A DNA stretch of 64,000 bases from Penicillus capitatus (taxonomy: Eukaryota; Chlorophyta), in contig OZ287702.1 in NCBI GenBank assembly GCA_965649825.1, positions 1,240,001 to 1,304,000 on the forward strand, given 5' to 3'. The translations under genes were made by a program, and so were the position numbers. Shown here piece by piece: positions 1-12,172 of the stretch (position 1 is the first letter of the stretch; the number at the start of each line of letters is the position of its first letter). The notes beneath the pieces were generated by a model. It saw only the letters and a program-made list of their open reading frames with translations, did not search any database and had not been told where the DNA came from.

Positions 1-1634
1 TCTGCCCCAGTCCTGAGATGACTCGAAAACAGCGTATCTGGGGAATCTTCCAGTTGATAGTTTGCTGAAGTCTGCGTCGACGCCCCGTGTTCTAAATTCG
101 AGGCTGGAAGCCTCAAGAGGCAGACCAAAGCCATCCACAACTCTGTCGGATGCTCCGACAGATACCCTGAGTACCGTGTTATGCACAGGACGCCCCAAAC
201 AAAGAAAGGTACTCACGTGTATAGCTCACTTGGGCCGATCGCTGTTCTCAGACGCAGCACTGTCTTTTCCTCTTGTGTCAGATTGAAGGCTACCTGCACG
301 CATCCCTTCGACTTGCCAGTAGTCGAAGGGGATTGACTCACTGTTTGGTTACTGCTGTCGACAAGTGTGATTGGAATGTCGGCGATGTCGGTTCCGTCTG
401 CCAGGCCGTGTGGAATGTACAGGTCCAGGAAGGGCGTTGTAATCCTATTGACTGAGCTTTCGGAAAACGGAACGACAAATCGACGCAGTCCTCCAAATGT
501 CACTCTTAAATCGGCTCCCAGCTGTCCAGAGGCATTCCCATAGTCCACTCCTGCTCCAAGGAACAGGGCATACCTGAAACAGACGAGCTCAGCAATAGCG
601 CTTTCTTCAGAAAGAGTGAGTATACTCGATTCCCATTCGAAGCTCGCCATTCAGAGTGACATTTGCGCATTGGGCTTCTCCGTTCACTGGAGCTCTCCTT
701 CTCAGGCAAGGATCCACCACAACACCGATGTCTGTTCCCTGTCCGCCGTCTGCCACAATCACCTACGGGAAACAACGTCCAGTCTCCGTTTGAGCGAAAG
801 GTAAAGGGAGGCACCTCAAGTTCTTCCTGCAGAACGGAGAGGGAGACTGGGGCGTTGAACGACAGTTGTATGACGCCTAGAATCGCAACGCTTGAGGAAA
901 GACCCATCTGGCAAACGGCGATTCAGACCATCCGGTGGCACTTCCGGCAAGATGTCCGTTCGCAGACCATTGAAGGGTGACCAGGCTGTGTCTGTCGCTT
1001 CATTGGCCGATTCACTCCTCACGTTCGCGATTTCCATTGTGAGTCCAGGTGTTGTCAAGATCACAGATTGAGGAATGTCCAGTGTCAATGGGACCCCTGT
1101 GTGGACAGAACCATCCAACCGAGACTGGGCGGATGAGAGCCACACCGTCGTAGGTTCGGAGTTGCAGATTCCATTTAAAGTTGAGGAGAAGGTCCGTCGC
1201 GAATGGTCCGTCTGGATCGAATCGGTAAATCGATGTCGTCACCCACCTGGAACGACCCGGAACTGGAGGGTCGAGTGTAAACGGAACCTGTCACATCAAA
1301 ATCACACTCTTTCAAATCCCGACTGCGGTGACTTACCAGCTCCGGAGGCAGTGTCTCGAATCCGAAATCCGAACCGAGAGCAATGACAGGACGACTGAAC
1401 ACCACCTGCGAAGCGTCCTCCGTCACGAGGCACACCATAATCCTCGCTTACCGTAAGGGCTTGCTGTCCTTGAATCTCCACCGTCTCTTCTCTTGTTATT
1501 GCTGTAGGTGTGGTCGTCACGACTTCGAGCGGAATCTCGTCCGCCAGGAATCCGGCTGATGTTGTTTCTGCCGCGGGCGGTTGGCCTGCAACTGCCCAAA
1601 GGAGCACTGCATAACATATTGCTTTTATCCACAT
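1..1634 (-). CDS. Secreted protein of unknown function, C-terminus beyond the left edge
   Basis: I do not recognise this gene. The ATG at 1634 starts a clear signal peptide (MWIKAICYAVLLWAVAGQ). Reading on needs several short introns, for example a 46-nt one starting GTAAGC just after the AALTV-like stretch and one starting GTAAGTCACC after LPPEL. Exons then encode beta-rich, Pro-containing segments such as VPFTLDPPVPG and GVPLTLDIPQSV, which look like two diverged copies of one unit. Near 216 a GTGAGT donor is followed by an open exon in 1-175 running off the window, so the gene is incomplete here. No transmembrane segment was seen. It is divergent from the pseudo-subtilase gene. Secretion is well supported; function is unknown. 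Confidence 0.6.
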
Positions 1635-2852
1635 TTTCACCAAAAGGCGAGGAAAACAGAAGTGAAAGGTGTTCGTTCCTTCGTGGATTTAATTTCAGTC
1701 CAACTGTGAAAACGCGTGTGAACTTTTGAAAGCAGGACAGAATACGAGGCTGAAAATGAGAAGGAACATTTAGGTAAAACGTCGCATCACAGATGTCCGC
1801 TCGCTGTCCGTAAACCGAGCGAACTTCCTAACCGCCGCGCCACAGGTCAGATCTCTCGCTTCGGTGGACTGTCCTCAATCGCGAATCTGATTCTTTATGT
1901 ACTAATATTCGTATCTGCGAAGAAGGGTACATACACCTCATGTGACGTCAATCATGGCACAAATGCGAATCTCAGACAGCGAATGCCGTTTGCCACATAC
2001 ATCTCGACGGTGTCTATTCACCACAGAAAATCACTTCAAAACGGACAGACACGTCGACAGAGCCTAGGAAGCTCAGCAAACCGTTGAGGTATGAATAGGT
2101 GTTTACACCCCTGACGGCGAGTCACCGAAATCCGATTACTAATTATTGCAGAGATGAAATGTGTGCACAGGATTATGCTCTCCTCGGTGCCGAAAGAGCA
2201 TGCATACATTGCATCGAAGTCAGCAGTAGTTCGAAAGCCCAGAATTGACAGAAGGTGGTCAACGTCAATCGCCTAGATCTTTCGAGCCAAATGCGCCTTT
2301 AAAATGATCAAATCACCATATCAAAATCCTTCCGACGCCTGGAAGACTTGCTCGGGGTTCTAAAAGACGAAAAACAAAAGAGCCTCAATCGAGTACAATT
2401 TCAATCTTCTTCGCAGAAAAGAGCAATGTCGATTAGCTAACTGCAGGCAAACGATTAGAATCGAGTAACAGAGCGCAACACAATAACAGGAGATCGATGT
2501 CTCGAGAGGACAGGACAATACCATCACAGTGTTTGCTCTGCACAGACTCTACATGAATTGTAAACAAACGACATCGTTTGCACGATACACGCACTCTGTC
2601 TTAGCAAGCTACCTTCTGACGCTGCTAGTATGTACGTTGACCGTCAGTTGGTCGGTTTTCAATGAAGAACTATGAAGCTGAAACGGTAAACTTCTTACCG
2701 TGCTACGATAGATAGATGTGCCACGGATGACATCTACCTAACCGCAGTTCGCGATTAAAGCACGCTGCAATTCAGGATGACGAACAAAGACGCACTTAAG
2801 AAGAGAAGCCAGAGACTTTCCTCTATCTTTTCGCTGTCTGCAGTTTCGCAGC
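1635..2852. other. Intergenic, divergent promoter region
   Basis: About 1.2 kb between two divergently transcribed secreted-protein genes. I see no convincing exon, RNA gene or repeat. It presumably holds both promoters, but no specific motif could be assigned. Confidence 0.5.
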
Positions 2853-5800
2853 ATGACTTCCAGAACTCTGACGCTTGTTTTGTTGTTCTGCCTTTCCCCT
2901 TTCGGCTCCTGCAAACCACACAGGTTGTTATCTCTCTGTTCGCGGCATCTGTTAATACCGCATTGTACATGTAGTGCACAGCAAATCGGATACGTCCCTC
3001 GTCAAAGAACGTGTCTATCCACGACGCTGGCAGTCAACGAATTTTGTCGCCGTTCGCGTCTGTCGCGAAGTTCACTGAAATGCATTGAGAAGTCTTCGAG
3101 TGCTTTCGTCTTCGAGGTACCACCCCTATCCATTGACTGTATCCGCAAAAGAGAGGCGATCAATACCGCCGCGTTGTCGTTTAGATTCCCTCTCGGAAAC
3201 CCAGAGCTGCAAAATCGATTAAGGAAGCGGAGAGATTGGCGGCTGATGTGAGGGCGCGCGTTGGATGCGACTTTCTCTTTTACGGAGCGAGAAATGTCGT
3301 CGTCGACGGAGAGGAAATCCGCCAGTCGCCGAACAGCTTCCGTTTGCAGCCGGCGGTTCCTTTCCACCTTGATCGAATCGACCAACCTGCCTTGCCCACC
3401 AATGGGGAGTTTGTCTGGAATGCGACAGGGCAGCGTGTGACCGTTTTTATAGTGGCTTCCGTAAGGCAGTCCATCTCTTGTGCTTGTTCGGTTGGACAGC
3501 ATAAATCAGGGTATTCTGAAAGAACATGAAGAATTCCGCTATGGAAAGGAAAACGGACAACGCGTCTTCGTCGGTGCAGTGGGTCCGCAACAGCGAACGA
3601 GGAACTGTCTCGAACACGGCACACAGGTGAAACTGCTACAGCGTTACTGACGTCCTGTCTGGGTACTCGTGCATAGGTCGCGAGTGTCGTTGCAGGTAAC
3701 CTTCTAGGCGTCGCAAAAGAGGCGACTGTCATCGACGTCTCCGTTTTGCCATGTCCTCGCAGAAGGAAAGATACGAATCCGACACGTGCGTCGCATGCCG
3801 CCATGTATGCTGTATGCGTAAGGCCTTCTGCTTCCAGTCTCGATTCTGGCCGGATTGAGATTTGTCGAAGAAAACGCGGCAGCTTCGCGTCCTGCGATTC
3901 TTCTCTTGCCTTTTCACGTGGATGGCGTCGATCCAGGTATTGAGGACATGATTTCACGTGTACATGAAAACGGCATCTTCGTCGTTGCCTCAGCCGGCGA
4001 CAAAACAGGCAAGCAGCAGGTCCTCTGACGCTCTTTCTGTTGAACAAGCGCTTGTCGTCATTAGGGTTTTGTACATGTACCCCTGCAAGAATGAGATCGG
4101 TCTTCGCCGTTGGCTCAACGGATGAACGTGACCGAGTCCTCTACCGAAACAATCAACAGTCATGCATCAACGTGTATGCTCCCGGGACGAAAATAACAGC
4201 CGCCAGTGCCAGATCCAAAAATGCGACGAGGTCCTTACCCTCGTCTCCGACGCATCTCGGTTATGCGAGGGAGCACCAGCGTGTGACAGATTTGTCAAAG
4301 GAACGGCTTTTTCTGCCGCCGAAGTCGCAGGTGTCGCAGCGACAATACTCGAAAAGGAACCAGATTTCAATCCTCTTCAACTGCGAAAGCACATACTACA
4401 GAACTACACAACGTCGATTGGAAAAGAGGTAAGGAAGTCTCTTTCTTTGACGACATTGTTTTCTGTCCTTGTGTAGAAAACTCCATTGATACAGTCACTG
4501 TCCTCAGCAGAACGCGATCAGATCTCCACGGGACAGTTGGTGGCTGCGAAGACGCGTATAATGCCTCTTCCGGGTCTTGTTGTCCATCCAAAACGCATTC
4601 CAACAGTCCATCTCTTTAAGAACACGGCAGAAAGCTCCAGTAAACCACAAAGCACGTTTTCTGAGGAGCTCATTCGCCGATTCCAGAGATACTGACTCTG
4701 CGCATCGCAAACTACCGGAATGGAGAGTTGTCCTGGCGTGTTCATTTCAGAAGCATTCATGCAGATGATTCCCTCGAGTGGATGACCACAGAACGCATTA
4801 ATGGGACGTTGCGGGACGGAGAGAGTACCAGGCTGGCCGTAAATCTCTCGTCTGCGCTTGACAGGCCTTGTCTCAAGCAAGGATTTATAGTGGTGCACTC
4901 GAATGATCCAACACTCTACGAGTACTGCTCTGTCGATAGACATCTGTTCGTAGCGACATGCCTTTGTGGCAGGCTTCAGATTCCAATCGAAGTGGTTATC
5001 TACTGTGAGCGCATGTTCATGTCTCACCCTCAATACGAAATGTCGATAGAGAACGCAACCTTTTCAGACAGAAGACCAACGTCGTGGGCTCCGCCAGCTC
5101 TGGAAGGTTCGTTTCGACAATCGTCCTTTCTCTGAAAATCGCCAATATCACTTGTGTGACAGAAAAGAGTGATCTCCTGTACATGGAAGCTATTTTGAGT
5201 CTCTCTCCATCGGTTGCAAACTCGGACGTGTCAGAAGTGAATGCCGACAGTGCGTTGTCTTCAGCAATTCGATGCCATCTCACTCAGTGCGATGCTTTGA
5301 GGACCGTCGAATCTGGAGGAGATGTTCCTGCTGAATGACGAGAACTGTGGCAAATACGTCATAAGAATGACGCGTCCCAGGTTGAGTGAATGGGATGGCG
5401 AGAATGTTTTCTGCCTCTTCATCATGGACAACACGGTTTTCGACATCAAGGGAAGACCATTCCCAGAACAGAGAGCCTGCGTTGCCTTCGCTGCCAAGTT
5501 CAATTCAATAACTTCGTTTGCGCACACTTCAGCAGATATCTCTGTGATGCGCAGACCGCAAAGTCGGTTCTACGGCACTTTTCTCTCTGTTGGTTATAGC
5601 ACCGTTCCTATGACGATGGATTCAGACGTCCTGCTGATGTTGGCCTTTTCTGAACGCGTCGAGGGATTCCACGACTCTCTGGTGAAAGTGAGAATCGGAC
5701 AGTCACGCGTTGTTTGGACGTCAGTGGTGACAGGTGAGCAAAGGAAAAGTGGTCTCCATTTCGCCAGCGCTACCGACAAAGACACTCTACTACGTCCAAA

Positions 5801-6045
5801 TCTGGATTCCAGAAGACTACTTTGGATTCGTTTCCGTTTCCCTCTCCAAGGAAGGCATCGTCGACGCAACAGGTTCGACAACGACTGCCCATCCTCCTCA
5901 GGGCAATGACGCATTGCGCCCTTCTAGGCAATGGACTTGTGAAAGAGGTAACACTCACGTTCGAAAGAGTACGTCACGTCGCGGTTCTACCAACTGCAGT
6001 GCAATTCTGAAGACCACAGTAGACATAACGAACAACCTGTTCTGA
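2853..6045 (+). CDS. Secreted subtilase-like pseudoprotease (catalytic Asp and Ser replaced)
   Basis: ATG 2853 begins a signal peptide (MTSRTLTLVLLFCLSPFGSC). Spliced exons then follow the proteinase K/subtilisin (S8) fold in order: FHLDRIDQPALP and GQRVTVFIVAS near 3360-3460, GILKEHEEF after a 49-nt intron (3461-3509), EHGTQ|VASVVAG near 3615-3690, GVAKEATVIDVSVLPC, SILAGLRFVEEN, ENGIFVVASAGD near 3965-4001, INVYAPGTKITAA, and KGTAFSAAEVAGVAATIL near 4297-4350. The catalytic Asp is Ala (3455-3457), the catalytic Ser is Ala (4306-4308) and the oxyanion Asn is Asp (3999-4001). Only the His (3615-3617) remains. Downstream exons include a segment ending in HSNDP, as in bacterial-type Ig-like wall or anchor domains, then unrecognised sequence. 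It is convergent with the FAS1 gene 50 bp away. The fold is confident; inactivity is inferred; exon joins in the C-terminal half are approximate. Confidence 0.75.
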
Positions 6046-6095
6046 GTATTCAAATGAAATCTGCCAGTTAAGAAGTGTTTGCTGTTATTCCTTGT

Positions 6096-8236
6096 TTACA
6101 AAAACGATGTCTCCGGTTCGTCTTCAACCGACTGCGTTTCGAGTTCGAATGGCAACCGCACGTTGTCGACCAGATAAATCACAGAACTGCATGCCACGAT
6201 GATCTTCGTCACAACAGTGATTTCAGCATCGCCCTGTCCTCTCAACGCAACTCCAATTGAATTGGAGAGACTTCTAACAACGGAGAGCTGCATCGTCTTT
6301 CCCTACGGGTGCTTGGTTTTATCAAAAAGTGCCGAATGAAAGGACGGGTTACTGACGTCGATGGACAGAGCCGTTGGGAATTTCCTCCCATGTCGAAGCG
6401 ATCTGAGAGTGAGAGGCCTCGTCACCACGTGATAGTCGACAATTTTTTCGAGAACTGCTGGATCTGTGAGCAGTGCTGATAGTCTCCTGTTTTCGAGATC
6501 GACGAAAAGAGAGTAGAACGCTGCGTCCGTCGGCGCAAAGAGAGTGATGGCGAGATCTTCGTCTGCAAACTGGGGAATGCGACCTGCAGTGCGAACGACA
6601 TCGTTCAAGACACGCAAATCGCTGTTCTGTGCCAAAACGTGTGCAACAGACGTACACGCCTCATGTGTATCGTCACTGTTGGGGCGCATGGTATCTCCAT
6701 CGGCGACTGAACTCATTGCCGACCGGATCGCGTCCCCCACATCGAACGGCAGTAACGCCATGTCGATCTTATGGACAGCACCATCACAGGCGTCATCCAC
6801 ATCCGTCTCGATCACGTTTGCGCTGCTACCGATGCCGGCGATATCGATTCCCCCTTTTCCTGCCGCAACGACCAGATGTTCGCCGTTCAGGGTGGTGAGG
6901 GCGCCATCTATCAACGCAGCGGATTCGAGATTCTGTCGGACGACGTGGTAGTGCACTACATGTTTCAGCATATCCCTATCGTCAGTGGGTACTTCAACAC
7001 TATGGCTTGAACAGAATGGAAGCTGGACCTGTCGCGACGAAGCTGTGGATAGTCGACGCCGACTTTGCCCAACCCTGTCTCAAATGCTGTGTTCGTCGGA
7101 GCAAACACGGTGAAAGATGTCCGTCCTCCTCGGATCGTCGAACCCAGACCCGTGTCTTCCAATGCTCTAGGCACATTGCACGTTTGAAGATCTTCTTCTC
7201 TGCAAGCGATTGGCTTACTGGAGAAAGATTGAGAGATCCTCATGCTGTGCGATGGCGCCGAGAACGTTGCTCTCTGGATCGCAATCGCGTGTTTTTATGG
7301 ACAGTTCCGACGGGCTCTCGAGGACGAGGCGGATTTCATCGAGCGTTGTTCCAGGCAGTAACACGTTGTCGACTGTGTAAATGACCGAGCTGCAGATCTT
7401 GACGCCACCGTCGAGAATGGTGGCCGAAGAGCCAATACCGTCGATCTCGTATTCGCTTGAGCCAAAGAGCTCTTTCCCCGGGACAGGAGTGGGGAACGAG
7501 AACGTGCTCGCCAATTCATTCGCATTCTTGATTTCGAAGGGCACGATGTGGTACTGCAAAACCTCTTTCAACTTCTCAGGATAGTTTTCGACAAGAGCAT
7601 CGAGCGGCATTTCAAAACCTGCTGCCGCGTTTACAATTGCCTGCGACAGGAGCTCGACACTCGAAGATCGCGCAATGAAGAAGGGACCTCATCAATCGGC
7701 GCAAAGAGCGAGATCGATGCATTCCTCTGTTGCAGTGTCTCTTCCAGACCGACGGATCGCGCGATGGTGAGCAGCAGTGTGAACTGGGAGGCGTTTGAGA
7801 GTTCGTCTAATAAAGATGTCGGGCACTCCCCCGTATCTCGATCGGAAAGGACTTCGGTCAAGCGTGCGTCTTTTCTCTGGCGAGGCACCTCGGTTTCTGC
7901 CGAGGCACATGCCAGATATTTTTCGCCGTCCTCACAATGGCAGTGGTCACATGCCTGCGCACAGTCGTTTCCATTTCGCATCCACCGACGGTCACAGTTC
8001 GCGTGTGTTATCTACAAACCAGGAAGAAATCTGTGCAGAAACGTGCCTTGGATGATATTTACGACTTCGTCGCAACTTCGTCTGTGAGGTGGCAAGGCAT
8101 CCAAGCAGGCGTGCTTCTGTTGACTCACCATCTGTCTCGCTATGCATCAGAATCGACATTTGATTCGAGGGCCTGTCGGTTCTCGGGTACCGCAAGCGAT
8201 CCAGATGTAGAGTAGGACACACAGTGGGATCTTCAT
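6096..8236 (-). CDS. Secreted protein with three fasciclin (FAS1) domains
   Basis: ATG 8236 gives a signal peptide (MKIPLCVLLYIWIACGT). A Cys-rich segment (DCAQACDHCHC, near 7960) follows, then three FAS1 units in separate exons. Each shows the H1/H2 hallmarks: SLFAPID and VLQYHIVPFEI with ICSSVIYTVDNVLLP (about 7215-7860), TSFTVFAPTNTAF with KHVVHYHVVRQNL (about 6900-7150), and ITLFAPTDAAF, IVDYHVVTRPL and VACSSVIYLVDNVRLP (about 6100-6560). FAS1 proteins are extracellular adhesion or wall molecules; that role is inferred from the family. No C-terminal GPI-like hydrophobic tail is obvious. The stop lies 50 bp from that of the pseudo-subtilase on the other strand, so the 3' ends probably overlap. 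Intron boundaries are approximate. Confidence 0.85.
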
Positions 8237-9708
8237 TGCAGGAAGGGTGTATCCGATATCGCCAATCGAATTCGCGATAAAGAGGCACCAGGAAAGAATG
8301 GGAAATCTGTGATCACGGGTACGATAGTGACCACTTTCTCTATAGCGACGGCGCATAGGAAGACACACTTAACGTCGCTTCACTTCAGACGGAACGGTGA
8401 CGTGACAATTAAACGACGTCTTTGACGTCGTGTTCGCTAATTCGTCTACGAAGCCATTTTCTCTCCGTAGTCGTCAACACAAATCGCGGATGATGACTAT
8501 AATCGAGTCGCTCTTCTCTTTACTGATTCCCTCCTTCCGCTTGCACTGCTTAAACACTGACTGGTATCGTTGACGTGTTCTGTAAGCGATATAACGTTAA
8601 CGGGCTTTTGGCAGCAACAGTTCACGATACGATGTGAAGCGATAACTGTATTTCGAAATAACAGCGACTCAAAAACCTTATGAAGCCAGTCACGCAAGCT
8701 AGAGCTTCAAGCAGACAGACGTGCATAAGCTAACTCGTCATGAAGGAATGCAAACGGTACTCAAGATAAGTTCGCAACCTTGAGGGCACAATCATCGTGG
8801 GAATCGTTATCTATCTCTAAAACGAAACTCGTCCAGAGGCTTTAACGAACAGCTGACGTTTACCAAGTTCAGTGACTCTTCTAATAAGCAAACTTTGATG
8901 CTGAAAACTCTGTCTGGTATAAATATTAAACTTACACCATGACGGTAACCGACTTTTGATCCAGATCTCTCATTGCATGGCAGAATTTCTTTCTCTGCGT
9001 GGCGTATGCATGGATCATCCTGAAATCGAAATTTGCACTTCAATTCCATGCAAATAACTTTGTTTAGACACGTATTTCGTTCGCTGAGAATCGCAAACAC
9101 CGGATCTTCTAACTCTTACACTTCGCTCTATATGTCTTAGGTATTAAGGGCAATTTGAGTTCTTAAGATCTTTTAAAGCCGCTGTTCAGACTAATGTCGA
9201 AGTTCTTCGATTCTTTTCCTCGTACTGGTTTAGAAACGATGGTGTAAATGTCTCGTTCTTCGTCTAATGTTCACGTTTCATCATTCCGTTTGGACTTCGA
9301 AATGTCCAAAGTTCGTCAGTCCACTGTTAGAATCAAAATTACCAAACTATTTCCACGGAAATCCCGTTAATAAAAGATCGACTCTATGGTTCTCGAACAA
9401 CAAACCCACAGACTGTTAAATGCTCTTATGTCGCGTCCACTATTCGTAGGAATATGGGATGCAGATATTGCAAGACGGCGTTACATGCATTACAAGTATC
9501 GTAAAATATCCTCTTTTGATTGCTCTCAAATAATCCAATCTATATACCATCTACAATATCAACAACTGATAAAAATCTCAAAACGACTACTATCAAGATA
9601 TTGAATGTTGTTTAAACAATCACAAGTATGTGCCATAGTCAAAACATAAAATCCGTTTGGCTGTAGATGTTACTCAATAAAACAGTGTAGAGAATGTAAC
9701 GTTAGTTT

Positions 9709-9935
9709 TCATACAAACGACACCGCGTAGTTCTTTTTAAATAAAACATCAAGGCTGTCTGTTCTTACCAAGATGACAACAAATGGAGACAGAGAATATC
9801 CCATTGCTAGGCCTTTGACTTGTTCATAGTATGCAAATCCGCTTCTGGTCTTGGTCTTTGTGATGACACCGGCTAATGCGTATTAAAAAATCTTGATCAA
9901 GATCATTTGCCACTCTTTCTCTGGTATCCATCCTG
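9709..9935 (-). pseudogene. Decayed reverse transcriptase fragment, Penelope-like
   Basis: On the minus strand one frame reads YYEQVKGLAMGYSLSPF. This matches the RT core of Penelope-like elements, whose consensus is close to FYxQxxGxAMGSPLSPxxA. An in-frame stop lies about 20 codons before the motif (in the segment WIPEKEWQMILIKIF*YALAG) and another at 9709-9711. The YVDD catalytic box expected downstream is absent. The flanks up to about 10.4 kb may include more of the same element but are too degraded to call. This is a relic, not an active gene. Confidence 0.6.
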
Positions 9936-11470
9936 CAAAGTCTATCAGGTATTTCTAGTCAAGAGTGGATTATCATTGACTCTCCATCTTCAATAGCAAG
10001 CTACTGTATTGCGTCCCTTGCATGTGCTGTTTCCAGAATGTCGAAATCTAACGTCCATGGGAAGATAAATGTGCTAACTACTGATTAATGGTTCTTGTTA
10101 ATGTCGAAAACCTTGTACTAGTGGTCTGGTTGGTAGGTATTAAAGCTTTTTCTTAAGTATCTTGTGTACTTTGGGCATTGCATACAGCTCCGCTGCAACG
10201 TCGAGCAGAAGAGGCTCCTAGCGGTCTGCAGGAACTACCATAAGCACCAATGTCTTCGGCTTCAGGAGCTTCCCAAACATGGAGAACAAGTTTGAAAGCG
10301 CGCGCGGTCATCAATGGATGTTCGTTTGATTTTCTTCACGATCATCAACGCCATTCTGCCTTGTTCGCAGATGATTTGTCCGGCTTTTGTCGTTGACATA
10401 GGAAAACAAGTACCCGCGTCATGATGATCTCAGCAATCATTGCGTCGCAGTAGCTCTTGTGGATGGACACTAAGATAAGTATATCACACTTTCTAGCGTT
10501 GTACACGCTTACACCGATAATCAGGCTCTTATTCATTGCGTACGCTGTAATTGTCCGTGATGGCAACGTTCACAGAAGGCACACTCGCTGCATATAGACC
10601 TTGGGTTAGGATTCTCTAAGGTATCTTGAACTACTTCTGTGTTCTTGGCTGCAAGAAAATTCCGCAAAACAAATGCGTACGTTCAAGTCAGACAGTGTTC
10701 TTGACGTTTGTCTTGGCATGGACATTCCACAAATATGAGATCATGAGGTTAGACGTAACGCTTACTCTGCGCCCAACAAGCTGCGATATTTCTGATGAAT
10801 CTTTTAAATTGATTGTATGAATGGGAAGGTATTTCGCCTTGTTAAAGAACGACCCTTAAGAAATCGATTTGTCTTGCAGTGTGTCGATCTTTACAGGCAC
10901 GCGCAACTTATGATTGTTCTCCATAATGAGTCGCCAACGTCTAAAGGATTGTATAAAACGGCTTGGCAGAATAGGTGATGTTAAAGAAACCGCACAGACG
11001 CCATCATCGCCACTAAGAAGCCATCCCTCTACCAGCGATCCTTATCATACCCGACACACCTTTTATAGCATTCATTGTGAAGACCAACCCAGAGGTTGAC
11101 GCTTATCACGAGAAATCTGTAGCAATAGTTGTGAAAAATTCCCTCCGACAGCCTCGCCCTCCAAGTCCCTTGGGAAGTGCTCGGCATGGACACGTATCCC
11201 CCATCGCTTTGCACGGCGGGGGAGACAACGACGGGGAGAGTGAGTGCCTGAATCATCTCCAGGTTGGTTACTCTCACAAGCACAGCGGGAGTCTTGAGGT
11301 AAGATGATGATATTCAAGGATATCGGAGGCCACGCCAAAAGTTACAGCGATGAGACAGCTTGTTACGACGACGATAGACAGCGAGCGTTTTGACAAACAG
11401 AAACAGATTGTATGTGATTCACAGACACAAGTATAAACTCAGATGTCAAGCGTAAAAAGATTCATGTGCC

Positions 11471-11618
11471 TGTTGGATCAGGAAACGTCACTGTCGAATG
11501 ACAAGACGTTTACCTATATTACGACGTACTGAGCACCTGTAAAGAATACCCGTCTGGCTCTTCTCGCACCGCGGCCTCTAAGCGCTCGGACCAATCGCCG
11601 ACCCTATCGGTCCTAACA
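11471..11618 (+). repeat. 5' LTR of the TRIM-like element
   Basis: 148 bp, identical base for base to 12173-12320. It begins TGTTGG and ends CTAACA, and sequence identity stops exactly at both ends. Confidence 0.9.
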
Positions 11619-11620
11619 AC

Positions 11621-11632
11621 TGGTTTCGGAGC
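11621..11632 (+). promoter_or_regulatory. Primer-binding site of the TRIM-like element
   Basis: TGGTTTCGGAGC lies two bases inside the left LTR. It begins with TGG, the complement of a tRNA CCA tail, and resembles the initiator-tRNA-Met type site seen in many LTR elements. The tRNA itself is not identified. Confidence 0.7.
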
Positions 11633-12160
11633 AGGTCGTTCTTGGGGTCGCGTTTGGGAGCGTTGGTGTCGAAGGCCGCTGCAGATCCGTTTTGTCAGAG
11701 ATTCGTCGACTGGCTCGGAAGTCGTGCGCCGTTTAGTTTAGAGAGTCTCGACTGTCTGATCTAGTTTTCTGAGTCCGTATCCGTCGTTTGTATCGTTTCC
11801 GTGAAAGTTCTGGTCTTTATCTGTGACAAGACGAAGCGAGAGGCGAGTGACAGTGCCTCGGAAGCGTAAGAGCCGAAGGCTGTGGATGGTGATTCCCACA
11901 GAGGGAGAAGCATGGGAGCGTTGAGGAGTGACGCACATGGCTCGACTCCTGGCCAGCTGGCGTTTCGAGTACCAAGTAGTGTCCGACGTAGAAGCCGAAA
12001 AGAACCGTTAGAAGATCGACGCGCCGATTTCAGCAGTCGTATTGGGTCGACATTAGGATTTCAAGCAGAAAGAGTCGGGGCCTAACTACATTGTGTCCTA
12101 TCCACTATTCTGTCGTTTCAAGGACTTTGTCTCAAGAGAGACTGTCTGTTGTTTATTGAT

Positions 12161-12171
12161 GGGGGGAGGGG
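12161..12171 (+). promoter_or_regulatory. Polypurine tract of the TRIM-like element
   Basis: GGGGGGAGGGG, one base before the right LTR. This is the expected plus-strand priming site. Confidence 0.75.
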
Positions 12172-12172
12172 T

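Noticed and set aside
3280-4047. Minus-strand frame of 255 codons
   Set aside because: It is antisense to the subtilase-fold exons, has no domain and is Arg/Ser-rich, as shadow frames are.
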